DNA of 64,000 bases, taken from the NCBI GenBank assembly GCA_944470555.2, contig OX104127.1, positions 138,836,786-138,900,785 of the forward strand, read 5' to 3'. Under the pieces are notes generated by a model. The model ran no database searches, was not told the DNA's origin, and saw only the letters and a list, made by a program, of their open reading frames with translations. The position numbers were made by a program, and so were the translations under genes. Each line of letters starts with the position of its first letter. Positions within the stretch are counted from its first letter, which is position 1. Shown piece by piece: positions 28,501 through 41,600 of this stretch. The DNA is from Heterobilharzia americana. Lineage: Eukaryota > Platyhelminthes > Trematoda > Strigeidida > Schistosomatidae.

Positions 28501-31500
28501 ATGCATACCCGATTTCACTGCAAGCCACAACCAAGTAAATCATAGTTCTAATCTTTCCTTTTTTCGATTTAACTTTAACTAATCATTTTAATACTATGAC
28601 CCATGTTTCTTTCTTCATCTCCATTCAAATATTGCATTTCGTATCTACCAACAATTTTCACTTTGTCGAATTCCTTGTCGTCCTCACTAACTGCACTGTC
28701 AGATAGAATATTGTCCAATTCCTTTTCACTACACTAATGACGCAACTGTCATATTTTGTGATATATCTAAATAGGGTTGTATAGCTTTAACAAATGAGAT
28801 TGTCGTTAGAGAAAATCTTCATTGCTAAATTATCTCTTCTTTTCTTTAAGGTATTATTTTTGACCAAAAATAAGTTGCTATGTATGCAAAGTTGAAGGCT
28901 ACAAATTAATACTGTGCTCTTTGAACTTAGAAGTGTGACATACTTGTACGATACAGATTTCACCTTCGTCTACATTGAACAAGAGTTGACAATTAAGCGT
29001 CAAAAGAAATCGTCATTTATATCAATGCATGTAGACAACTGTGAACATGAATTCAATTTTGAAAGTGTAGAGGTTTTGAACAGAGGAAACACAAAAAATA
29101 TCAGAGGTTTCCTAAAGGCTTATCGTTCAGGTCAATCAGCAGACAGTAGATGTATAAACATAGATTCAGTCAATCTATCAACCAATTATTATTATTCTTA
29201 TTTTTCTCTTGGGTTCCTAGTGGAACATAGGGCTTCAGTAGAACGTCTCCATTGCACTCTCTCCTCTTCAGTCTTTTGAACCTCGCTCCACGACTGCCCA
29301 CAAGCTTTTATTTCCTCCTCACATGATCTCCTCCATATCACCCTCACCTGGGACGCCCAACTCGTCGTTTCCCATTTGATTTCCACTCGAGCAACTGGCC
29401 TGGCACTTGATCTCCCCAAACAGTCTTCTCAGTCTATGTCCATCAGTCCAATCCTTCTCCACTTTCTTCTTCTGCATATTTGTTGGGCGATGGGTTCTTG
29501 ATCAGTTGGTTGGTTGCCACAGTGAGTTCCTTGTTGCTTATTCTTATTATTCTGGCCATCTGATCTTCAGTATCGAGAGAGCGTAGACGGCAGCTGTTGA
29601 TGAATGTCTTCAGTTTGTTGGAGATGCTTTCCGTGACGCGCCAAGTCTCTCAACCATCATGTAGAAGCACTGACTTACTTGACTGAATTAGTGTTGAAAA
29701 TCTGCATCTTGTTGTTTATGCTGAGTGCAGTGCAGTAGATCTCCACACTGGTGTCAGACTAATGAAGGCCTGTCTTGCTGTCTTTCTGATCCTGACTTTG
29801 ACGTCCTCATCTGTGTCTGTGCCGTCTGTAGTGAAGACGATGCTACCTATGTATGTAGGTGAAAGAGACAACTTCCTTTAGATTACTCCTCTTGATGGTG
29901 ATTGGTGCTTATTGTTGTTGTTGGTGGTGGCGTTGGTTGGGTATCGTCATCACCTCTGTCTTCTCTACGTTCACCTGAAGGAAGTCGCGTCTTCGCTCCC
30001 TGCCTCTTCTGTCAACTAGTTGGTTTTCGCCTGTAGATCTTCGAGTTTGTGCTACAAGACATTAGACACAAATCATCATCGACGAAATCCAAATCTTCTA
30101 GGCTTTTTTCATCTGTCCAGCGAGCGTATGTCCATCTCCTCGCTCCTCACGGTGGTTTGCTGCATGATGCGGTCCAGTCCAGTCCAGTCAACCACATTCA
30201 CGAAGATCATGGGTGATAGTGGGCGGCAGTCTTGTCTTACTCCTGTCTTCACTTCAAAGGCGTCACTGAGCTTTCCATTGTGGATTACTTGTCATGTGGC
30301 GTCTTCATATAGCTGTTGAATGAGGTTGATAAAGGTTTGTAGTATTCTGTGGTGTTGGAGCAACTGCTAAATTACTTTTTGGTCGAGGCTATCGAAGGCC
30401 TTTTGAAAGTGGATGAAGTTGAGGTGTAGAGTTGACTTCCATTCTATACTCTGTTTTATGATGATGCGTAGCGTAGCGTTGTAATTTAATTAGGCAGAGA
30501 CACCGCTAATCGGAAAATCCATGCAGTCAGTAACAAACAACTAAGGGAAACCACTAATCACACCATTTGATTGAGTCAGACTACTGAATCATGTACGGAG
30601 AATTCCTCTTAGCTCACTTTATATTGGAGTGAATGTTGATAAGTGTTATCTGGAAATATTATCAAAGCTTCACCACTAAGTAATCGAACTAAGAGAACAC
30701 AACACAACCAAAACATACTTAACCTCTTACTAATGCTAGCTGATGAGAAATACCAGTAAAAGTGTTGCCCATCATTAAAAATGATGATACTGCAGGAGAT
30801 GCTACTCTTACGAACGCATATCAGGAGTATACGTAGCAACCCTGAGTAATACAGAAAGTTATAGCCATTGCTTGGTGACGATTCTGAAGGAAAGAAAATA
30901 GGATATCGAGTACAGACGTGGGGGACAAGAAAACTGCACACGAGGATGCCGAGAAGGAGACTTTTTGCCAATATGACTTTACCGCAATGTTTAATTTTCC
31001 AATTAACATTCTCTACTGTTCCACTGGACTATAACTCTTCAATACCATATAGATGTTTTCGGTGGTTTTCCCGACTGAGAATTAATTTCAAACTATTTGT
31101 AAAGCAGTGAACAACTACGTCTTTACTTACATACTCATAGTTCAAGGATATTTCTGTAATATAATAGCAATCCAGGTTTTCACTTTATGCGAATTTATTT
31201 TTAGCCTGGAATAGCAGCATTTAAACACAGAAACACTGTTTAGCACTATGAGTATATGAAGTGAGGGTAGGCGTAAAACGAAAAGATTGTCTAGACAGAT
31301 TACCTCATGATATCATTTAATAATGACAGGGTGAATATGTATATATACAGTTATAACAAAGAAGAGGGATTTGTTACATCTATCATAAACCCTTAATTTT
31401 GTCTAGCTTTTGCCTGATATTTGCCGATAGCCTTGAAATAATTTCATTATTGCTGTTTTCATGTCCACTTGGCGCTGCTTTTGCTTTTCCCACTGCTTCT

Positions 31501-34500
31501 TAGGGCTGAACTCTGATTGGTTGTTAACTCCTTTAACCTACCAATCAATTTAGTGTTTGTCAAGATCGTTTAAGATGTATATATTCACCATCACTCTCAA
31601 CTGTTTTGACTGTTGTTGAGATAGTAAAAGCTCTCTGTCAACGACGCGTCTTCTCTTCTTGACTTCGTAAGTCGAAAGTATTGTTGCTGTGGTGGGTGAC
31701 GTTCTGACTAGAGATTAGAGCAGATTCTTTTGTATGTTAAGTTCGTATCACTCGTAAATTGTAAGGTCGCATTACAGGTCATAAAAGTATCATACAAATT
31801 TATCCCTTTACCTCAATCAACTTTCAATAATCGATATGTTTAGATTTAATGGTAAATCAATCATTAGTTGAAAGTTACAAGGTTAAGAGTGACTTTAAAT
31901 GTTGCCCCAACAATTGCTAAAACAACCAATCAGGTTTCGTTACCTCGGGTGAGAAGGTAGTTATACTTAAAACAGAAAAGCAATCGGTTAAGAATAACTA
32001 CCGTCTTAGCCCAAATGGTGAAACCTGATTGGTTGTTTCAGCAGTTATTAGGGCGGTAATAAAGTCATTCTGGTAGAATTCAATGATTTTATGGATGACG
32101 TTAAAAGATACTTTAAAGGCCACTTTAACAACGACACAAGTAACCAATTGTCTCTTCATTTCGGTAGGAAAGGTAGATTTTTATGAAATAGAGAAGTCTA
32201 ATTGGTTATTTCGCTTGTTGCTACGGTGGCCTTTAGAGTCACCCGACTTTAGAGACCACCGTAGCAACTGCTGAACAAGTCAATTACTCCTGTCTGTCCT
32301 ATAAAATCCACCTTCCCAGCCGAATTTCAGAAATCTGATTGTTTTAAAAGAGACTAAGGTTGTACACTAAAGAGTTTTAATCCAAGATAAGAATGCCTAT
32401 TTAATATCAGTGAATTTAAAAGTCGACCCAGTAACTACTGAAATAACCAACCAGGTTTCGGTATTCCGGCCAGAAGGGTAGTTCTTCATGAAATATAGAA
32501 ACGTGATAGGTTATCTCAGCAGTTGCTAAGCTGGTCTTTGAAATCACTTGTTTCTAACGTTTCGTAAAGAGCAATAACCTTCAACTCAATTGGTTTTTCA
32601 ACATTACTAACTTGAATGGAACCGAATGGCTAAATCAAAGAAAACTGGTTAAAAGTTATCGCTGATTTTCCTATTAAAACAAAACAATATAGAAATTCAA
32701 AAATTACCGAGCTGCTGATTGAAATTTCCCTCTTAAATTCTCTGCTTCAGGTTGAGCACAAACTCGACTAGCTTCATTCATTAAAATATAACTTTGGTCT
32801 GAAACATTGATGAGCCCATTCAACAGATCAGAGTTGACAACAGGCTCAGCTTGTTGATTAGCAGATGAAATTTCATTGCATGCAGACAATTCAATACCTT
32901 TATCTGTTAAATGATCATAAGCACCGGTAAAACGACGGGTTGTTCGCCGAAATGTTCCAGGTGAATATGAAGACAATAAGTCCCCTGTAGCCTAAATGGA
33001 ATAAGAATTAAAATACAACAGGGATGAAACGTGAAAGTTTATCCAGTTAGACAGCTATTACTAGGATAAACTATCTACCCTGAGTGACGTTAATTTGTGA
33101 ATTCAATAGACAACATGAACAAATACTGGGCATTTTGAAACATTCAACTCGGTAACTGAGCTCCATATCATCTAAGTTTTAAACATACACAAATAAGTCC
33201 TGAATGTATCATCAATATGCAACACTTCAAGTTATCATGCTTCGTAACAGCTCTAAGAATAAAGAAACAATTTGAATTGGAGAGGTAAGAAAACAAAAAC
33301 ACATGGTGATAAGGTTGTTTTACAGAAGGACAAAAGTTCAGATGGATAAATTAAGTCATCCTTAAGTCGTATATCATCAAGTTAACAAACCAACTGTCGT
33401 AGAAACTATTAAATTAGGCTGCAACTTTTGCTGAAGGAACAGTTAACAAACATATAGATACAGAACTGCAAGATACTCTCGTTCGATGTTTTATCCGAAA
33501 ATCTGAGGAAGACCGGACAATTTTTCTTCCATTCATACCAAAAGTGTATTCATGACCAAACAGTTAGGGGGTTAACGTGAATACTTAAAATAGCTGTGAG
33601 CATCTAGATTATTTATTGTAACTTGTGGGATTAATGATGGAAAGGGGCCAGCAATTAAATCCGGGATACGCGTTTCGTCCAACTTGGGACTCATAAGCTG
33701 GGTGTGTCTGTTTCCCAATGAGCGATGTTATTTTTACTAAGATTCGAACCCAGGAATTGAAATGAGAAGTAAAAAATAGTAGTCTTGATGCACAGTTCGC
33801 AAGTTTGAAAGTATGGGCTGAAAATCAATTATGAGGCAAAATATGCACAAGATTATAAAATGACTTGGCTTCATTGAATTATCAAGTGGGAAATAAATGT
33901 TTAAAAATTTGAGACAAGAGAACAAATCATGATGTAAAGAGAAATCAAAAGTGAGGATAAGAGGAAACAGTGAAAGGCAAGAATCTGAAGAAACACAAGA
34001 CACTTCTATGTGGGAAAAATGAATCATTAATTATTTACGCCGTGATAAGTTGTTAATTTCAGTAATACGAAATTCTAACAATTAATGTGATCACAGGTAG
34101 CAGAAGTATAAATTGATTCATTCCGCAATTCATAAATTTCTCATAGATATAATCAGAGTAGAGTCTGAAATAGTTGTGCATCAGTTTATGTTGCCACACT
34201 TAAAAAAAACACGAAGAGGAGCAGACCAGGAAAAGAATGATAATTAAAGTGGACAAAAGAGGAAAGAGAAGTAATAAATGTGTGATAAAAATGATCGAAA
34301 TTTCAGCAATAATAATATGGAAAGTATATATTTGCACCATCGTGATCGATTTTCAGTTATATTACAGAGTTTTCTAGAAGACCGCAACCAGGTAGCATAC
34401 ACGGGTTTAGACTAATAGTTAGAGACTTCATGGGTTGGTGGTACCCACCCTTGATCTTTTCTAAGCCCAAGCTTATTTCAACCAACATATTGCATGTCAG

Positions 34501-36509
34501 GACAATAAAATAAAAATCAGTAAATAAAATTATGTTCAATGGTGGTATCATGATTTCCTTGATTAGTTATCGCTTTCATGAATAGTCTATGAATCATTAT
34601 TCTTTTTCTAATTAACCTACCACAACTAGGTTAGTGTTATACATTGGGTAGCTCTAGAGCTATGATGGGAATCTAACTGGGTTTATAACTTCTAGACATC
34701 TGAAAACTTGGCATCCCTGCAGCTATAAGCTAACTCCCTTGAGTTTATAAGATGTTAAAAACCAGTGGTTGAAGATGTGAAGTGACATGGAGAAAAAAAA
34801 AACCACTATAGCGAATATGCATTCACTTTTTTTTATCCTTCTTTAAATGTTGAACATTCTCAACTATAGTCGCGAATTTTAGGTAATCCCCTTTACTAAT
34901 ATACTCAAGTTTTCTTTAGTGTGTGGATAAGTGAAGGTCAATCAGCGAAAACAGAACTATACATCCGAATAATGAGTTAAAATGTAGAAATTCAGGTTTA
35001 CTTATTAATTGAGAATTCCTACTAAGTTTAGTACTACTCAGTTGCATAGACTCCAGTTCTAATCACCGACATTTTCGTACTAATTCAACCTTTTAGATAA
35101 AATGACTTATCTGCTGTTACAATGAAAGCTATACCAAGATTAAACAACTTGTTATTAAAGCATCAAGTAGCTAAACTACACTCGTTCATATACTTAATAG
35201 TAAGAATTGAAAATTAATTTCAAATTAAGAGATTGGATGATATTTGAACTGCGATGCTTTACTGCAGGTCTAAAGAGTTATTCAACGACAAGAAACTCAC
35301 TTGGAACAGATACCTCGATATGCTGTGCTAGGGGAAGTTGGATTAGGTTTGAAGAGGGTTCAAGGTGAACAGATGAAGCTATGTCACCAATCCATGAAGT
35401 CATTGACTGTTAGTCTGAACCATGTTGGGAGATGTAGACGGCCCGGCTGGGATCTTCGAGATGACAGGAATTAGTGGTTTAGAATTCTTAATGACATTGC
35501 CGAAGATCGGTCACAATGGCGCAGATGTGTTCACTCTTTCACGTCTTCTGAAGCTTGAATATTTGCACTAATCGTTATCTTCAGATTGTTTATTCTTTCA
35601 TACAACTGTGTCTACTATGATAGCACTCTTTTGCTATCCACTTGTTCTTTGTATAATACTTTAATGTGTGGCTACGTGAACCGATGCAACTGTGTGCGAG
35701 GTTCCACATTGACTATGTCTGTCTGTCTGTCTACCTTGAAACAGACGGTTTATCAGTTTTCAAAGGTTTCTCCTCTTAAATAGAAAGACAAATCTTATCA
35801 ATTCAGTCTCTTCAATGAATAAGAAAAATATGCGTGAAAAACACCATCGATGGTATCCTCTTCAGCATATGAACTATCTTACAAGAAAACTGCAAAGGGT
35901 TGACTTGAAATTCGATCGATCGAAATTAATACTCAACGCTCACCAACAACTATTATACAAGATACAAATGTAAATTCATAGTTTCTTGCTTAAACATGAA
36001 GTACTGTGTAAGCAAAGTAATAAAAAAATAGAAACATGTTTTGCATTTTATCACAAAAAGGCTAGAATTAATCGCGTATACTCTCGAGTCCAATTAAAGT
36101 CCTTTGTTTAGAAGTAATCTGTTTTACCTCAAGATTAACAGTTCAAAATACGATCAAAAAAGGCTTATCATCTATACAGAATGACCACGAACAAATTTAC
36201 AGCTATGTATGCTTATATAGAAGGGAAAGTAAACCAAAAAATAATATTGGCGAATAAGATGTGATAATCAGAAGCTAATTAGACTAGAAAGTGGAATTAT
36301 GTTCAACATGGTTTATTGCGCATTCAGGGCAGTTGGTTTAGACATTGAACTAAACTTCTGTATAATGCAAGAAAAAACAGGAGGCTCTGTATTCACAAAA
36401 TTTTTTTTAAATAAGTGTGAACATCATTAAAAATTCCCATTATAATTCTAAAGTCATTTTAGTGAACAGAGAATATTCTTTTCATAACTTCTTCAAGTTG
36501 TACAGTAAC

Positions 36510-36592
<83 letters not shown>

Positions 36593-38613
36593 AAGAATCG
36601 TGCGTCAACAATATCGAGATTTCCCTTATCTGTTTGTTAATGATAATATGCGATTGAGGAAGTCAAATTTGATAAAAACTCTAAGCTACAAAATGAAGAG
36701 TATATGTTCGGAAGATAGGGTTGAGGAGGAACTGGCGTCTTTGCGCAACACACTAATCGAAAATGACAATCCTGATAAATTTATAAAGAAACACATGATT
36801 ATAAAAATGGAGGGAAAGGATATTCCGATGGCTAGCAGGAAACCACTATATATTCGAGTATAATTCAGAGGTGACGTTCTCAGGAAGATATTAATTCGCA
36901 AACTACGCAGATCAATTTAGAGAACCTTTAATGTTGATAAATTACAAACTTTGCTTTCCACACGTCGACTGGTGACACCGAGATTAAAAGGTGAATTGAA
37001 TTTGCGGGTTTCGCAGGGATTTAGTGATTTTTCAACTTGGTAGTTATCATGAACTGACATCGGCTGGAGGAAGACTGCAAACTTGAGAGTACTAGATAGC
37101 TGCTTCGTCTTAGTATGGGGCTCCTCGACAGTGTGCACCCATCACCCTACCAGGGATCAAACCCAGCACTTCCAGGTTACGTGGCCAGCATGCTGCCATT
37201 GAACCACTCGGTAGGAATTCAAAAGTTCACTGTCAACTTTCTGGCAAACCTGGTGGCCGTGAGGACAAACACGCGACGACAACAGTGGGTGATGGCCGCG
37301 CTATGTCATGAACTGACGCTTAATTCCTCAATATGGCACGTACATATAACTGTAAAACCTGAAAAAAAGGTTATCGAAAAGAGTACTTTTTGATCACTCA
37401 AATGGCTTTTAAAAGTCAATATATATATGTATCACTTACTTGGTTGAATTCTACTGCCGCTTGAGTTAAATCTGTTTGCCTTTTTTGATATTCATTTGGT
37501 TCGACAAATCGTGCTGTTAATCTAGTTTGATTCGGTTGGGAAAACTGAATTAACTGAGAACGTTTCTGTTCAATTAAATGAGTGGCTTCACTGATTTCAC
37601 GATGTCCAGGTAAACCACGTAGACACCGGGTTAATGTTTCAATAAGTTGTGAAGTTAGTTGCTGACTATGACTATGAACTGTTGCTGCATTGGCTGGTTG
37701 ATTTGAATCACATGCAATTTGTGTGTCTTTTGCAGCTCTAACTAGTTCATATGATAGTTGGACAGCTTGTCGAGCATCTTGAACAACAGCTCTACGTGTT
37801 GATTCCGCAGCGGAACTGGAAACATGTGGTGAGCTCGAAGCCGTGCCACCGACAACAAGACCATTTTGATCGGCTATGATACCACGGGTAGCCTGTACAA
37901 GTCCAGCGATAGCTGAAGCCAAAAGATCAGCTGATTGACCGGCCAACTCAGGTTGACTTAATGTAGCCGAATCCATGTTGGCCAACGCATTTATGACAGA
38001 CTCCAACTGTCTAGCTGATTCGGTCCCATTATGAACGCTTGCATTAAGCAGATGACAACAGTCCTCCACCTAAGGATAAACGCATGCAGAACAAACGAAA
38101 GGCAGACAAACAGATGAAAGCGACACGTTAAATTCATATTATTATTACTTTGTCGATCAAACTTTCTTTCTAAAAAATGATAGTGTTTTTATCCCATTTA
38201 TTTTAAGAAAAAACCAACTAGGACTATAATCTATACACTTAAGAATATGGGCTCGGTAGTGATAACGATGATGATGATAAAGAGAAAGAATGGCCGATTT
38301 ACAAATGATAAACAATATCCCCTAGATTCCTTAAAAAAGCCTTGACTTCCCTGAAAAGCCTTCACAATCAATTATAGCATGACGAAAATTCGCGAAAAAC
38401 TACGTGATCATACGTGAGTTTCAGATTGGCTAGACGACTTCCTACAAAAGGGTAAAAAACATACCAAGGCCATCGAAAATGTATCTAAACGGTTACTTTT
38501 TGTATATGTTCGACTTGGCAATAAACATTTTGTCGTTTTTGCCGCTTCTTTCTGTTTTTCAGGAACCGAGCGATCATCAACGGTGAAGCCTCGGATACTG
38601 TTTAAGAGTCCAC

Positions 38614-38667
<54 letters not shown>

Positions 38668-41600
38668 TATGTTGAAAAGGTGTTAGAAGTAGGTTGAGTA
38701 AAGTGAATAATAGCTAACGATAATCCTCTAATTGAAACGCTTCCCTTTCATTATCGAAAGAGCCCTTAGAGATCAAAATCGAATGTTGAACTGGTCTCAT
38801 GCAGAAACGCTAATTACTCGACGATTCAAGTAGCCAACCATCGACTTGTTGGGTTTCAGACTAGACACTAAAAAATAAGAAACGGCACAAAGAATATCCT
38901 TTCAGCTAGACAAGTAGAACTAATCAACAGAAAAGTACTACTGAGTTGCACAAACGTTTGTTTTATATAGCATTTTTGTCTTATAAGATCATTATTCATA
39001 AGCATCAAATCAACTGATTCATTTTTTTGACAGGAGATCCTAAAAGCCATTGTATGTATGTGTATAACTGTGACTCACTTACTTTAGGAACTCAACTCCC
39101 AACTCCTAACCATCATCGCAGCAACAAACCGTCGAGTATTTAACTGAAAACATTAACACCTCGCACAGTAAGTGGTTTGTAAGCTAGTAAACGCACACGT
39201 TTCCACAGTAAGTCAAGTTGTAAATTTTACTTCAGTGTAGATGACCTTCACATCCCACGACATCTACGACTGATGATTTATTTAAGGAAAACTATTCAAC
39301 TCAAACATACTAAGGCATTCATAAATTTTATATTAGATTTACTTATTTGATTTATAACACACAGTGATACAGTATTATTTACTCGATGGTGTTTCGAGCA
39401 TAAATTATCATTGCTCATAATCATATCAATGTAATCACACTACTTTCGATATTTGATTTTTATAATTTTTGTCACCTGATATCCTCTGTTTTTATCAGTA
39501 GTAAAATTTTCCATATCTCTGGTATGTGTTGCATCATTTCTATTACATGTGTTGGGTGTTGGTTGATTCGATGAACAAAGATTCAGTAATCAATCTCTTT
39601 CTCCCCCTCATTATATTGGACTTAGGTACGGTGGTTGTATCCCACCCACCCTATTGTGTGGTTGTGTGTTAACGCATGCATTGCGATAGTTGAGTTTTTT
39701 TCTAGATTATTGATTAGTGTTGTTGGGGTCTACCATTCTATATTTAGCTGAATTTTTACCTCAGTATTCTAACTGCCTCCAACAGACTGGTTTGGCCCGT
39801 GTATTTGACTTCACAGTCATTATATGAAATTTGGTAGATCAGATTTTGCTTTATCGGATCCTTAAGCCAACAAAGCTTATCTCTAAGTGAGTTTGTAGGT
39901 TTGAATCCCACTATAATTCCAGCTTTGTTGAGGATGCTAAGTAAAGTTTCTGATGTTCCTTCCTCATAGGATAACACAATGGAGACTGTGAACTCCTTTC
40001 TACTCATGTTATCGTTATTATTCGCACTTGTGTTACTGTTATTATTTCGTTTCTTGTATTCGTACAAACTGTAGAGGATAATTATTAGTTACTGGCGGTT
40101 GTTATATATGCTTCAGTTCCTTGTTTAGGTCTTTGCATAGACCAGTCAGTTTTCTAGCTAACTCATTTAAACATTTGACTAAGGGTGCCTTAACTGACAT
40201 TGGATGAGATCACTTTGAAGTTTAGATACCTGTAAGAATGTGTCGGTTTCCTGGGGACGGTAGTACTTGAACCGCATTCTCTCCTTTTTAAGGATCCGAT
40301 AGAACCAATTAAGTAAAATAATCTATCGAATTCCATGTAGTTACTGCGAAGTCAATTACACAAGTCAGACTAGTCGGTTGGGGTAGTTAGAATAGTGAGG
40401 TAAAAATTCAGCTAAATATAGAATGGTAGACCCCAACAACATCAATCAATAATCTAGAAAAAAACTCAACTATCGCAATGCATGCGTTAACACACAACCA
40501 CACAATAGGGTGGGTGGGATACAACCACCGTACCTAAGTCCAATATAATGAGGGGGAGAAAGAGATTGATTACTGAATCTTTGTTCATCGAATCAACCAA
40601 CACCCAACACATGTAATAGAAATGATGCAACACATACCAGAGATATGGAAAATTTTACTACTGATAAAAACAGAGGATATCAGGTGACAAAAATTATAAA
40701 AATCAAATATCGAAAGTAGTGTGATTACATTGATATGATTATGAGCAATGATAATTTATGCTCGAAACACCATCGAGTAAATAATACTGTATCACTCAGT
40801 GTGTTATAAATCAAATAAACAAATCTAATATGGAATTACATTCTGCCACAGTACCTAAGCTTTAAACCTACGTTGGTTCATAAATTTTATTAAAATAAGA
40901 AGCGTTGGTCTCTATCGTATCTCGCTACTAAATCACCTGAAATTATCAAACGATAGATTTGTGTAAGCTCCAATAAACAATAATAATAACAATGATAATA
41001 ATAATAATAATAGTGATAATGTAACCAGTTACCTTTTGTTCTGGTATCGGAGCCAGTACACCTTGAACCAAACTAGTCTCCATTGTAGTCACTTCTTCAG
41101 ATAGACGCGTTAATCTAGCCAATGCGCCATCTAATTGTAAATGACGAGCAAGAGGTGCAGCTCTTATCAAACACGTGACCAATGTCTCTAAAGCGCTGGC
41201 TAGTTGAATATTTGAATTTTCTAACGCTGCTTGAATAGCCGGATCAGATAGGGTTGGTGCTAATGATTTACTAGATCGTACCATTGCAGTGCATGGCTAT
41301 AAAAATGCATCGAGAAATCAAATTGATAATTTTTAAAAGTATATAAATATAAACATATATTTTCAACCAGACTGTATACATGAGAGATAACTTTGATTGA
41401 CACAGAATGATGATTAAAGCTGCAGGAAAGTTCTGATTGAAGTGAATGATTCGAGTTCTTGTGTCATGATCAACGTTTCCTGACACATTTCAGTTACCAT
41501 AATTTTACACAGACTTGTTCTTAATGCCTAGAGTAAACTGAATGAACACGAATATTTAATACTATCACATTCACCTTAGTGACTTGCAGTGGAATTCAGA

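Noticed and set aside
28160..28582. 140-codon plus-strand frame
   Set aside because: It spans two oppositely oriented hammerhead SINEs and has no protein features of its own.
30020..30319. 99-codon frame also found inverted at 18553-18852
   Set aside because: Its repetition is due to the two inverted RTE copies; it is antisense to the RT domain.
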